Shown one piece after another: positions 35,511 through 44,308 of a stretch of DNA of 64,000 nt. Origin of the DNA: Flavivirga eckloniae (lineage in GTDB: Bacteria > Bacteroidota > Bacteroidia > Flavobacteriales > Flavobacteriaceae); contig NZ_CP025791.1 in the NCBI RefSeq assembly GCF_002886045.1, positions 890,001-954,000 on the forward strand, read 5' to 3'. Position 1 is the stretch's first letter; each line of letters begins with the position of its first letter. The translations under genes and the position numbers were made by a program. The notes beneath the pieces are model-generated. The model worked only from the letters and a program-made list of their open reading frames with translations. It was not told the origin of the DNA and made no database searches.

Positions 35511-35632
35511 CAAATATAAAACTGACAGTATTTATATTATGGTAGATATGAACAACCTATGTTATATATGTTGCTAATCTGTTCAATAATTACGATTTGC
35601 GCAACATATGACCTAACTAAGGCAACATTTGT
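35511..35632 (-). promoter_or_regulatory. Promoter and direct-repeat operator of the xylan operon
   Basis: Minus-strand TATATTTG at 35511-35518 is a full -10 match. Upstream of it (plus-strand notation) GCAACATAT at 35601-35609 is repeated as GCAACATTT at 35622-35630, exactly 21 bp apart (two helical turns), the spacing expected for AraC-type dimers, and an inverted copy ATATGTTGC lies at 35566-35574. The adjacent hybrid two-component regulator ends in an AraC domain and is the natural candidate to bind here. Confidence 0.5.
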
Positions 35633-35840
35633 AACAATTACTAAAAAGACAAAAAAATAAAAGAAATATATGTTGAGAATATATGGATTGTGATGAAGTC
35701 AGTTATTTAAATATCTATTTGATAAAGAACCGCTTAGAGGTTCTAAAAAGCATCTTTAAGTTAAAGTTCAAATGTCAGTCTGATTTCTATGACACAGCCA
35801 AACGTTTTTAAATTAATTATCGGAAATTTCAGTGTAACAA

Positions 35841-35940
35841 CATCATCGGGTGTCATTCAGAGCGCAGCGAAGAATCTTTTAATAAACTATTCCTAAAGAT
35901 TCTTCAGTCGTACCTCCTTCTGAATGACACCCGATGACGT
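35841..35940. repeat. Long palindromic dispersed repeat
   Basis: CATCATCGGGTGTCATTCAG (left) mirrors CTGAATGACACCCGATGACG (right) with further pairing GAAGAATCTT/AAGATTCTTC inside. G+C-rich relative to its surroundings. The remaining 35633-36066 spacer between the xylan operon and its regulator shows no reading frame. Confidence 0.8.
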
Positions 35941-36066
35941 CATTACCTCCACTTGATAAAGCTTTTGTCTCTGGTCTCAATGTAACAAAACAGAATAAAT
36001 CTCCTTAATTTCATGACACTTCTAGGCACACACTTTTTCTAAATTTGATAAACCGTTAACCCATAA

Positions 36067-39000
36067 TTAAGACTCTTTAACTTCTACATCGGTAGGAAGA
36101 ATTCCGAAATGAGCCTTAAAACATTTAGTAAAATAAGAGGGTGAAGAGAACCCTACTTTATAACAGACTTCACTTATATTGGAGTTACCTTTTTCAAGAA
36201 TTTGTTTCGCTCTTTGAAGTCGTACTTTTCTAATAAATTCAGTAACCGTTTGCCCGGTAAGTCCTTTTATTTTTCTATATAACCTACTTCTACTTAAACT
36301 TACTTGCGAAGCCAAAAGTTCTACACTTAACTCTGTATCGCTCATATTATCGTTTACATATTTAAGAACTTTTTGTATAAATTCTTTATCAATTGCAATA
36401 GATGAGGCACTCTCACTTTCTTCTTTTCCACTAACATCCCCGAAGTATTTATCAAATATGGATTGCCTACTTTTTATTAACTGAACTAAGCGTAATTTTA
36501 GCAATCTCATATCAAATGGCTTAACCATATAGGCATCGGCACCAAAACCAACACCTTCAATACGATCTTCTATTCTAGTTTTAGCTGTTAGCATTAAAAG
36601 GGGAATGTGACTGGTTTTTATATCACTTTTAATCGCATTGCAGAACTCAAAACCATTCATTTCTGGCATGATAACATCGGTAATAATAATATCTGGACTC
36701 GCCTTTTCTGCAAGTCTCAATCCTTCAACGCCATTATTAGCCACTAATATTTTATATGAGTTTTTTAATTCTCGTTTTAAATAATTTCTCAATTCTGCGC
36801 TATCTTCTACTATAAGCAATGTTTTTGATTTAGATATTGCCTCTTGTTCATCTTTAGAAACCGTATCATCTTCATCGATATTTAAAACGAATTTTTTCTG
36901 TCCGGATGGTTTTACAACCGATGCACTTAAAAACTCCTTATCATTAAAATGTTTTTTGCCTTCTGGCAATAATACCCTAAAACTAGTACCTTGTCCTAAG
37001 CTGCTTTCTACTTCTATTTCACCCTTATGTAAAGACACGAAGTTTTGCACAACTTCTAAACCTATACCTGTTCCTCCGTAGTAGGTTTTGTTTATTCTAT
37101 CTACTTGATAAAAACGTTGGAAAATTTTATCCAGTTGATCTTTTTCCAACCCTGGACCTGTATCTGAAATTCTTATTTCAATAGCTTTACTAAGATTAAC
37201 CTCATCTACAAGAGGTAATCTTATAGGCTCTTCTGTTGATAATATTTCTATACTTATTGCACCGCCGTCTGGTGTAACTTTAAAAGCGTTGGAAAGTAAA
37301 TTAAAAATAATTTTTTCTAGCATACTTTCATCTGCCCAAACTGGCAAATTCGGTACATCGGCATCAATTGTAAGACATATATTCCTATTGTAAGCTTCTT
37401 CTTTAAAATAGCTCACCATCTCTTTTGAGAAATCAACCAGGTTAAATTTTTCCACTTTTATATTGACTTTATTCAACTCAAGTTTTCTAAAATCCATTAA
37501 TTCATTAATCAATCTATAAAGTCTTTCGGTATTTTTATAAACAATATTAAGTCGTTCCTTAACTGAAAATGGCAAATTTAAGGTTGCATCTTTTAAGACA
37601 TCTTGTAGAGGGTTTATTATTAATGTAAGTGGCGTTCTAAATTCATGGGAAATATTAGTAAAAAACTGTATTTTCTTTTCACTTAATTTATCTTCTTGAA
37701 CACGCTGAATGCGTTCGTTTCGAATCATCTCTTTTTCTTTGACTCTGGCTTGTGTTAGTATATTTAATAAAAACAGTGCTAAAAAGAATAATACAATATA
37801 ACAAACCACAGCTATTTTGGTTTTCCACCATGGCGGAAGGATTGTGATCTTTAAAGTTAAAGGTGTCTCATTCCAAATACCATCATTATTTGCAGCTTTT
37901 AATTTAAATGTATAATCGCCATAATCTAAATTGGTATAGGTGGCACTTCGCTTGTTTCCTACATAATTCCATGATTCTTCAAGCCCTTCTAAATAATAGG
38001 CATACTGATTTTTCTCTGGCCGTGTATAATTAATTCCTGTATACTCTATAGTAAATACAGATTCTTTATGGTTGAATTCTAAACTATTTGTTTCGGAAAT
38101 CACTTTAAAAAGTGGAGAATCTTCTTTATTTGGAACAACTTCTTTATTGAAAATTTTCAGACCTGTTAAATATAATGATGGGACACTAGAATTAACAATC
38201 AGATCTTTAGGATTAAAGTAATCGATACCTTTATAATTACCAAAATAAAGTATCCCATCATCATCTTTTAAGGTGGCATTAAAATTAAAATCGTCTGAGA
38301 GCAATCCGTCGTTTGTCGTGTAGTTGGTAACCGCATTTGTTGCTATATTCAATTTAGAAATACCAGAATTACCACTTACCCAAATATGACCATCTTGGTC
38401 TTCAATAATGCCTGCTATATTTTCTTCATTTAAGCCAGAAAATTTATTGTACCATTTAAATACGTCTTTCTTTTTGTCATACCTACAAAGTCCGGCGCCT
38501 CTTGTTCCTATCCAGATATAGTTGTTTGAACTTTGGTATAATGATAATATATGATTGGAGCTTTTTAGGTTGTTATAAGCTTCGCTCATACGCTTTGAAA
38601 ATGGTGTAATGGACAATTCATCTCCACTAACTTTATCAATTTTAAACAGGCCAGCTGTAGTACCTAACCAAATGGTTTCATCTGAATCTACTAATACTTT
38701 TCTAACATCACTAGTGGTAATACCATGATCGACAAACTGTTTTGAATTGTAATTTTTCAATTCATTTGTTGCTAGGTTGAAAGAATACAATCCGTTATAA
38801 AAGGCTCCTATCCAAATAATACCATCGTTGTCTTCATCAATACTTAAAATCGCATTTGATAACAGTTTACCGTTTGAATTTTTAACATTGATATTAGTAA
38901 ATGTTTTTTCTCCTTTTTTAAGAATATAAATACCATTATCCCAACTACCAGCCCAAATATTCTGCCTACTATCAATGAAAATAGTTTGAATATAATCACT

Positions 39001-40212
39001 TGTTAAACCTGAATACAGCTTGTTATTCGATAAATTAATATGATCCATTTTGGATGTTTTAACATCAAATACATCAATACCACCTCCATCCATTGAGATC
39101 CATAATTTATATTTATCGTCCTTAACAATTCCTGTAACTGAACCTGTTTGTAACGAGTTTGAATTACTACTTAAACTTTCAATATTGTTAAATTTATCAA
39201 ATAACTTATCACTTATTGCAATACCGTTATTGTAATACCCCATCCATATTCTTTCATTTGAATCCATAAATAAGGACCATATTGAATTTGAACGAATACT
39301 ATTTTCATCTGTTTTATTATGTAGGTAGGTTTTAATTAGTGATCCATCAGAATTCATATGGAAAAGACCATCGTTTTCAGATCCTGCCAAAAAAGAATTA
39401 TCTGGTAATTCTACTAGTGATAGGATGCGTTTACTACTAATTGGAAACTGAGAAAAACCAACAATATCTTTATTTTGAAGTTTATATTTATAAACACCAT
39501 TACCATAGGTACCTGCCCATATATTATTTTCAGTATCAATTAACATATACTGAATTGGTGCATCAAAATCGGCATCAGAGATTCCTTGAACTGTTTTGGG
39601 TTTTACTATTTGATTGCTAATGGTATCTATTTGTCTAAGTCCTATACTAGTTCCTAAAAACACAACACCATCATCATTAATTTGTATGCTATTTATTCCG
39701 GGGGTAACAGCATCTTTATTAGGTATTTTTACTGCTTTTCTGGTTTTTAAATTGAATTTAAACAAACCAAACCCACTACCGATATAAAGATTTCCATTAT
39801 TATCTTCATTGATGCTTAAAACAGAGATATTAGCTTCATTTAATTCAATTTTTTTAAATCGATCTAAATCTCTATCGTAAAGGTTTAAGCCTTCTTCTGT
39901 ACCCACCCAGAGGTCATTATTTTTTCCTAAGTAAGAGGAAAAAATAAGGTTGCTACTTATTGATGTTGAATCTTCATGCTTGAATTTATAAGATGTGTAA
40001 TCTATACCATCAAACTTATATAGACCAGAACCATTTGTTCCTATCCATATAAAACCATAATTATCTTGAGTTATTGAATATATTCCAACCTTAGAAATAC
40101 CTTCTTTAATATTAACAAAGTTAAAGTCTTGATCTGTTTTTTGAGCCCAAATATTGGAGCAAAAAAGAATCAAGATCATTATTATAGAATAAAACCTCTT
40201 TTTTAAACTCAT
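36067..40212 (-). CDS. Hybrid two-component system regulator (HTCS)
   Basis: 1381 residues, sensor and regulator in one chain. Signal peptide 1-23, periplasmic two-component-regulator propeller repeats (to about residue 690, with recurring IWIGT/LWVGT motifs), a Y_Y_Y domain, a membrane segment at about 785-807, histidine kinase with phospho-acceptor His856 in NISHEFRTPLTL, N-box NLLSNAFKVTPDGG, G-boxes DTGPGLEK and GTGIGLEVV, receiver with phospho-acceptor Asp1179 in IITDVIMPEMNG, and a C-terminal AraC double helix-turn-helix (about 1285-1378). Such proteins sense an imported oligosaccharide in the periplasm and activate the adjacent SusCD operon, here the xylan genes. Confidence 0.96.
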   Translation of the reverse strand: MSLKKRFYSIIMILILFCSNIWAQKTDQDFNFVNIKEGISKVGIYSITQDNYGFIWIGTNGSGLYKFDGIDYTSYKFKHEDSTSISSNLIFSSYLGKNNDLWVGTEEGLNLYDRDLDRFKKIELNEANISVLSINEDNNGNLYIGSGFGLFKFNLKTRKAVKIPNKDAVTPGINSIQINDDGVVFLGTSIGLRQIDTISNQIVKPKTVQGISDADFDAPIQYMLIDTENNIWAGTYGNGVYKYKLQNKDIVGFSQFPISSKRILSLVELPDNSFLAGSENDGLFHMNSDGSLIKTYLHNKTDENSIRSNSIWSLFMDSNERIWMGYYNNGIAISDKLFDKFNNIESLSSNSNSLQTGSVTGIVKDDKYKLWISMDGGGIDVFDVKTSKMDHINLSNNKLYSGLTSDYIQTIFIDSRQNIWAGSWDNGIYILKKGEKTFTNINVKNSNGKLLSNAILSIDEDNDGIIWIGAFYNGLYSFNLATNELKNYNSKQFVDHGITTSDVRKVLVDSDETIWLGTTAGLFKIDKVSGDELSITPFSKRMSEAYNNLKSSNHILSLYQSSNNYIWIGTRGAGLCRYDKKKDVFKWYNKFSGLNEENIAGIIEDQDGHIWVSGNSGISKLNIATNAVTNYTTNDGLLSDDFNFNATLKDDDGILYFGNYKGIDYFNPKDLIVNSSVPSLYLTGLKIFNKEVVPNKEDSPLFKVISETNSLEFNHKESVFTIEYTGINYTRPEKNQYAYYLEGLEESWNYVGNKRSATYTNLDYGDYTFKLKAANNDGIWNETPLTLKITILPPWWKTKIAVVCYIVLFFLALFLLNILTQARVKEKEMIRNERIQRVQEDKLSEKKIQFFTNISHEFRTPLTLIINPLQDVLKDATLNLPFSVKERLNIVYKNTERLYRLINELMDFRKLELNKVNIKVEKFNLVDFSKEMVSYFKEEAYNRNICLTIDADVPNLPVWADESMLEKIIFNLLSNAFKVTPDGGAISIEILSTEEPIRLPLVDEVNLSKAIEIRISDTGPGLEKDQLDKIFQRFYQVDRINKTYYGGTGIGLEVVQNFVSLHKGEIEVESSLGQGTSFRVLLPEGKKHFNDKEFLSASVVKPSGQKKFVLNIDEDDTVSKDEQEAISKSKTLLIVEDSAELRNYLKRELKNSYKILVANNGVEGLRLAEKASPDIIITDVIMPEMNGFEFCNAIKSDIKTSHIPLLMLTAKTRIEDRIEGVGFGADAYMVKPFDMRLLKLRLVQLIKSRQSIFDKYFGDVSGKEESESASSIAIDKEFIQKVLKYVNDNMSDTELSVELLASQVSLSRSRLYRKIKGLTGQTVTEFIRKVRLQRAKQILEKGNSNISEVCYKVGFSSPSYFTKCFKAHFGILPTDVEVKES

Positions 40213-40286
40213 AAAAATTATTTATAACACCTAAAGTTACAATCTTTCCATTAATTAAAAACTAAATGACAAAACCCTAAAATTTG

Positions 40287-40943
40287 CTAATGATTCCCTT
40301 TTTTATAATCTTCTAAAAATTTTGCTAAACCTATATCCGTTAAAGGGTGCTTAAGTAACCCCGTAATTGATGATAATGGTCCTGTCATGACATCAGATCC
40401 TAATTTAGCACAATCGATCACATGCATGGTGTGGCGTATAGATGCGGCTAAAATTTGAGTTTCAAAGCCGTAGTTATCATAAATTAATCTAATTTCTGCA
40501 ATTAAGTTTAACCCATCTGTCGAGATATCGTCTAATCGCCCTAAAAACGGTGACACATAAGTGGCTCCGGCTTTTGCTGCTAATAATGCCTGGCCTGCAG
40601 AAAAAACTAATGTGACATTAGTTCTAATGCCCTTATTTGAAAAATATTTACACGCTTTTACACCAGCTGCTATCATTGGTAACTTCACCACTATTTGAGG
40701 ATGTAATGCTGCTAAAGCTTCACCTTCTTTTACCATACCATCAAAATCTGTTGAAATTACTTCAGCGCTTACATCACCTTTAACTAAATCACAAATGTTT
40801 TGATAATGTGCTAAAATATTAGCTTCCCCAGTTATACCTTCTTTTGCCATTAATGATGGATTTGTTGTAACACCATCTAAAACGCCTAAGGCTTGTGCTT
40901 CTGCAATATCACTTAAATTTGCTGTGTCAATAAAAAATTTCAT
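40287..40943 (-). CDS. tal: Small transaldolase (TalC/FSA-type)
   Basis: 218 residues, the short transaldolase form. Schiff-base lysine Lys87 in IVVKLPM; other family motifs DGVTTNPSLMAKEG, TNVTLVFSAGQALLAAKAGA and AASIRHT. Where E. coli fructose-6-phosphate aldolase has Gln59 and Tyr131, this protein has Glu61 (SAEVIS) and Phe (SPFLGRLD), which are transaldolase residues, so a transfer reaction between sedoheptulose-7-P and glyceraldehyde-3-P is likelier than aldol cleavage. It is 74 bases from the xylan HTCS, which fits pentose-phosphate metabolism of xylose. Confidence 0.9.
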   Translation of the reverse strand: MKFFIDTANLSDIAEAQALGVLDGVTTNPSLMAKEGITGEANILAHYQNICDLVKGDVSAEVISTDFDGMVKEGEALAALHPQIVVKLPMIAAGVKACKYFSNKGIRTNVTLVFSAGQALLAAKAGATYVSPFLGRLDDISTDGLNLIAEIRLIYDNYGFETQILAASIRHTMHVIDCAKLGSDVMTGPLSSITGLLKHPLTDIGLAKFLEDYKKGNH

Positions 40944-41331
40944 AATTTATTTTCTTATCCTGTTTTTAAAAAGTCTAATATTTCTTTACTTACTTTTTCT
41001 CTTGCGAAACTGAATTTATTATCAAGTATGGATAGTAAGATCGAATATGCTCCCCTAAGCCCAAAATTAAGTATCAATAAGAAACTAAAATGTAATAATC
41101 TAACCAACTTATATTACAAATGATGCCTATTTGAGCCCATAATGATACCATTCCTTATGTAATTGGATCTGCGACTAATCTATTTTTCAGAAGGTAGAAA
41201 TTCATATTTTGAAAAATATTTGGTAGTAATAGACTATAATGAAACTGTTTACAAGAATAACATGTATTCTATACTAAAAAAAGGCAAGTGAAAATATTTC
41301 AATAACTAACAAAGGTAGAAAGTCAGGTCAA
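40944..41331. other. Gene-free spacer between the two sugar loci
   Basis: A+T-rich, no convincing frame on either strand, no palindrome recognised. It separates the xylan locus from the second locus. Confidence 0.5.
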
Positions 41332-42204
41332 CTAAAATTTAAGAAAGACTAAAACTGGCAGGTGATCCGACGGATATTTACAATCTTTAGAATCACTCAA
41401 CACGGCATATTTACGAACTTCAATATTTCTTTTACTGACAAAAATATAATCTATCCTGTCGGTTACCGGTTTATCAAAATGAAAGCCGTTAAATGTTCCA
41501 GATGGTCCAAAAACAGGATTTTCTGAAGTCTCTTTAGAATCACTAAAATGTTTTTTTATAAATTGAATACTTTCGGTTTCTGGTTTTAAATTAAAATCTC
41601 CCATTAAAACAGTCGGGCAAATCTTAGAATTCAATTCTTGTATTTTTTGAAGAATCAATTTTGGACTTTCTTTTTTCGCCTGCTTACCAACATGGTCGAA
41701 ATGCGTGTTAAACACCCAAAAATGTTTATTTGTTTTTTTGTTCTTAAAAAGTGCATACGTACACACTCTGTTGCAAACGGCATCCCACCCCATAGAAACT
41801 TTAGTCGGAGTTTCAGAAAGCCAAAATGTGCTACTTTCAATAACCTCAAACGATGCTTTTTTATAAAATATGGCTGAATACTCACCTGAGTTTTTTCCAT
41901 CGTCGCGCCCCACACCTACATAGTTATAATTTACAAGGGTACTATCCAGATATTGCATTTGATTTGGAAGTGCTTCCTGCACACCAAATACATCCGGTTC
42001 GTAGAAATTAATCTGTCCGGTTATCAAGTCCTTACGGTTATCCCAACTATGTTTACCTTCTTTTGGGTGATCTAATTTGATATTGTATGTCATGACTTTA
42101 GTCGTCTCTTGTCCAAACAAAAAACCTAAACCAAAAAACAGTAATAGTAAATTACAGACTGTCGCCTTGAGCGCAGTCGAAAGGTCATTAAAATCTTTAT
42201 GCAT
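41332..42204 (-). CDS. Exported endonuclease/exonuclease/phosphatase-fold protein
   Basis: 290 residues. EEP fold with metal-binding Glu77 in FGVQEA, catalytic NTHFDHVG (His168, Asp170), GDFN (Asp203) and the C-terminal SDHLP. A hydrophobic segment (residues about 18-32) precedes the fold, so it is probably exported, which argues for a phosphodiesterase or phosphatase and not a nuclease. The first 14 codons read through a dispersed repeat (42159-42187), so the N-terminus is atypical. It is the last gene of the second sugar locus, 12 bases from GH97; it could remove a phosphate decoration from the glycan. Confidence 0.85.
   Translation of the reverse strand: MHKDFNDLSTALKATVCNLLLLFFGLGFLFGQETTKVMTYNIKLDHPKEGKHSWDNRKDLITGQINFYEPDVFGVQEALPNQMQYLDSTLVNYNYVGVGRDDGKNSGEYSAIFYKKASFEVIESSTFWLSETPTKVSMGWDAVCNRVCTYALFKNKKTNKHFWVFNTHFDHVGKQAKKESPKLILQKIQELNSKICPTVLMGDFNLKPETESIQFIKKHFSDSKETSENPVFGPSGTFNGFHFDKPVTDRIDYIFVSKRNIEVRKYAVLSDSKDCKYPSDHLPVLVFLKF
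42159..42187. repeat. Dispersed repeat overlapping a coding N-terminus
   Basis: TGTCGCCTTGAGCGCAGTCG with AAAGGTCA, a G+C-rich block sharing GAGCGCAG-CGAA with the long palindromes at 35841 and 48860. It lies inside the open frame of the EEP-fold gene, encoding most of its first 16 residues. Confidence 0.6.
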
Positions 42205-42216
42205 TTATCATTACGT

Positions 42217-44298
42217 TTAAAGTTTCGGTATCAAAGATACGGCACACCCACCCCCTTCAGCCAAATGAAGTTCCAAAATAGTACGACTGTTCACTTCTTT
42301 TTCTTCAATGTCATAAACTTCAGGATTGTTCATATAATGTGAATCCGATCTATCTTTATATAATCTTGCCAAATAGGTTTTATCGGCATCTAAAAAGTCC
42401 AATTTCACCTGTATAGTTCTTTTATTTTCATCTGTAATTGCACCTAGAAACCAATGATCTGTACCTTTTTCTTGGCGAGCTACCGTTATAAATTCGCCTA
42501 TTTCAGCATCTAAAACTTTAGAAGCATTCCAATCCACACCTACTTCTTTAATAAATTGCATGGCTGGGTGTCCTTGATAATGCTTTATTAAATCCGGAAC
42601 CATTTGAACAGGACTGTATAACACAACATAAAGCGCCAATTGATGTGCCAGGGTCGTATTAATTTGATTGTCTTGCTTATAAGGCTTTAATGACGTATTA
42701 AAAATACCGGGCGTATAATCTATAGGGCCGCCTAGCATTCTTGTAAAAGGCACAATGGTTAAATGTTCTGGCGGATTACCACCATCTTTAGACCATGCAT
42801 TGTATTCTTGTCCTCTCACCCCTTCACGGGCAACCGCTACCGGATATGTACGTCGTTTCCCGGTTGCCTTTATTGGTTCGTGCGCATTAATAACTACTTG
42901 GGTTTCCAGTCCCTTTTCCAATACTTTTTGATAATGGTTAACCATATACTGTCCATGATGATACTCTCCTTCCGGAATAACACTCCCAACATACCCTGTT
43001 TTAACGGAGTGAATGCCCAAGGATTTCATTAAAGCAAATGCTGTGTCCAACTGCTTTTCATACAGAACAATATCTGCCGACGTTTCATGATGCATCATTA
43101 ATTCAACGCCTTTTGATTTTCCATAACGTACTATGGCTTCTAAATCGTAATCCGGATAAGGTGTTACAAAATCAAAATGTACTTGCTTTTTCTTCTTGTC
43201 CCACCATTTTTCCCAACCAATGTTCCAACCTTCCACCAACATGCCACCAATATTATGTTCTGAAGCAAAATCAATCATTTCCTTGGCATATTTGGTATTT
43301 GCTGCATGATATGCTCCCGAATAGTCCCAACTCCCCGTACCAATATGCATATCCCACCATATGCCTGCATATTTCATAGGTTTAAAATAAGGTAGGCTGT
43401 CAACAACTTTGGGGTCGTTTAAATTTACTATCAATTTAGACTCTATGAGGTCGCCAGGTTTATCAGCCATCTGGATGGTTCGCCAGGGTGTTTCAAAAGG
43501 CGTTTGCCGTTTTACTTTTATATGTTCGCTGTTACCAACCAATTCACTTTTCATTTTTAAATTCAGGGTATCGACCGCCAAAGTCATACCCGCATAATTG
43601 GTTAAATCGGCTTCATGAAAACTCAGGTATATTCCAGAATTTGTCTTCATGGTTACAGGGGTATTAACCGCATTTTCCGGCACGTACGTTTGTCCTAAAT
43701 GTGCCTTAGGATTGTAATGCCTTAAGGCATCTATTTTTGAAAAGGCTGTGGTATTATACAAATATTCGTAAATATCCCAATCTCCCGGAATCCACCACGT
43801 TTTATGATCTCCGGTTAAATTGAATTCGGTATTTTCGTCTGTAATAACGACATCATTTAAATGTTCTTGTTTTGGGAATTCATACCTAAACCCTAAACCA
43901 TCATCATAAACTTTAAATACGATATTTAACCTTCTTTTTAATTCTGAAGTTTCTTCCAATTCAACTCTTAATGTGTTATGATGGTTTCTTACCTGTGCAT
44001 CTTCACCCCAAAGCATCTCCCATGTTTCATCAGTAGTAGACGTTTCCATATTAATGATATTGAAATTGTCATCAAGTGGTTCCGCATCCTTTAACTCAAA
44101 ACTCATTTTAGATGAATCCACTACTTTTTCTTTTTTGTAATGGACTATATAATGGGGTTCTCCTTGTTCTGAAAGGAAAAAATGGACCTGTACATTATCA
44201 TTAGGAGATGTTACTTCTATTTTTTTATGTTCTGATGCACAGGACATCAAAAATATCATGCTACTAAAAAAACTTATAACAATACGATACGCTTTCAT
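42217..44298 (-). CDS. GH97 alpha-glucosidase-type lipoprotein
   Basis: 693 residues from ATG 44298, which gives a standard lipoprotein signal (Cys20, FLMSC); a longer start at 44319 adds seven residues and would overlap the sulfatase gene. GH97 signatures: WWIPGDWDIYEY, GIWWDMHIGTGSWDYSGAYH, HSVKTGYVGSV, YHHGQYMVNHYQ, INAHEPIKATGKRRTYPVA and NAWSKDGGNPPEH. Where retaining GH97 enzymes carry a nucleophile Asp, this has Gly (VKTGYVG), while glutamates that could serve as base in the inverting SusB-type group are present (AHEP), so an inverting alpha-glucosidase is predicted. Alpha-glucosidase in a beta-glucan-like locus suggests a mixed or different glycan. Confidence 0.9.
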   Translation of the reverse strand: MKAYRIVISFFSSMIFLMSCASEHKKIEVTSPNDNVQVHFFLSEQGEPHYIVHYKKEKVVDSSKMSFELKDAEPLDDNFNIINMETSTTDETWEMLWGEDAQVRNHHNTLRVELEETSELKRRLNIVFKVYDDGLGFRYEFPKQEHLNDVVITDENTEFNLTGDHKTWWIPGDWDIYEYLYNTTAFSKIDALRHYNPKAHLGQTYVPENAVNTPVTMKTNSGIYLSFHEADLTNYAGMTLAVDTLNLKMKSELVGNSEHIKVKRQTPFETPWRTIQMADKPGDLIESKLIVNLNDPKVVDSLPYFKPMKYAGIWWDMHIGTGSWDYSGAYHAANTKYAKEMIDFASEHNIGGMLVEGWNIGWEKWWDKKKKQVHFDFVTPYPDYDLEAIVRYGKSKGVELMMHHETSADIVLYEKQLDTAFALMKSLGIHSVKTGYVGSVIPEGEYHHGQYMVNHYQKVLEKGLETQVVINAHEPIKATGKRRTYPVAVAREGVRGQEYNAWSKDGGNPPEHLTIVPFTRMLGGPIDYTPGIFNTSLKPYKQDNQINTTLAHQLALYVVLYSPVQMVPDLIKHYQGHPAMQFIKEVGVDWNASKVLDAEIGEFITVARQEKGTDHWFLGAITDENKRTIQVKLDFLDADKTYLARLYKDRSDSHYMNNPEVYDIEEKEVNSRTILELHLAEGGGCAVSLIPKL

Positions 44299-44308
44299 AG
44301 TTAAATAA

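Noticed and set aside
43038-43379. 113-codon plus-strand frame opposite GH97
   Set aside because: Antisense to conserved GH97 motifs, Cys/His-rich by codon shadow only.
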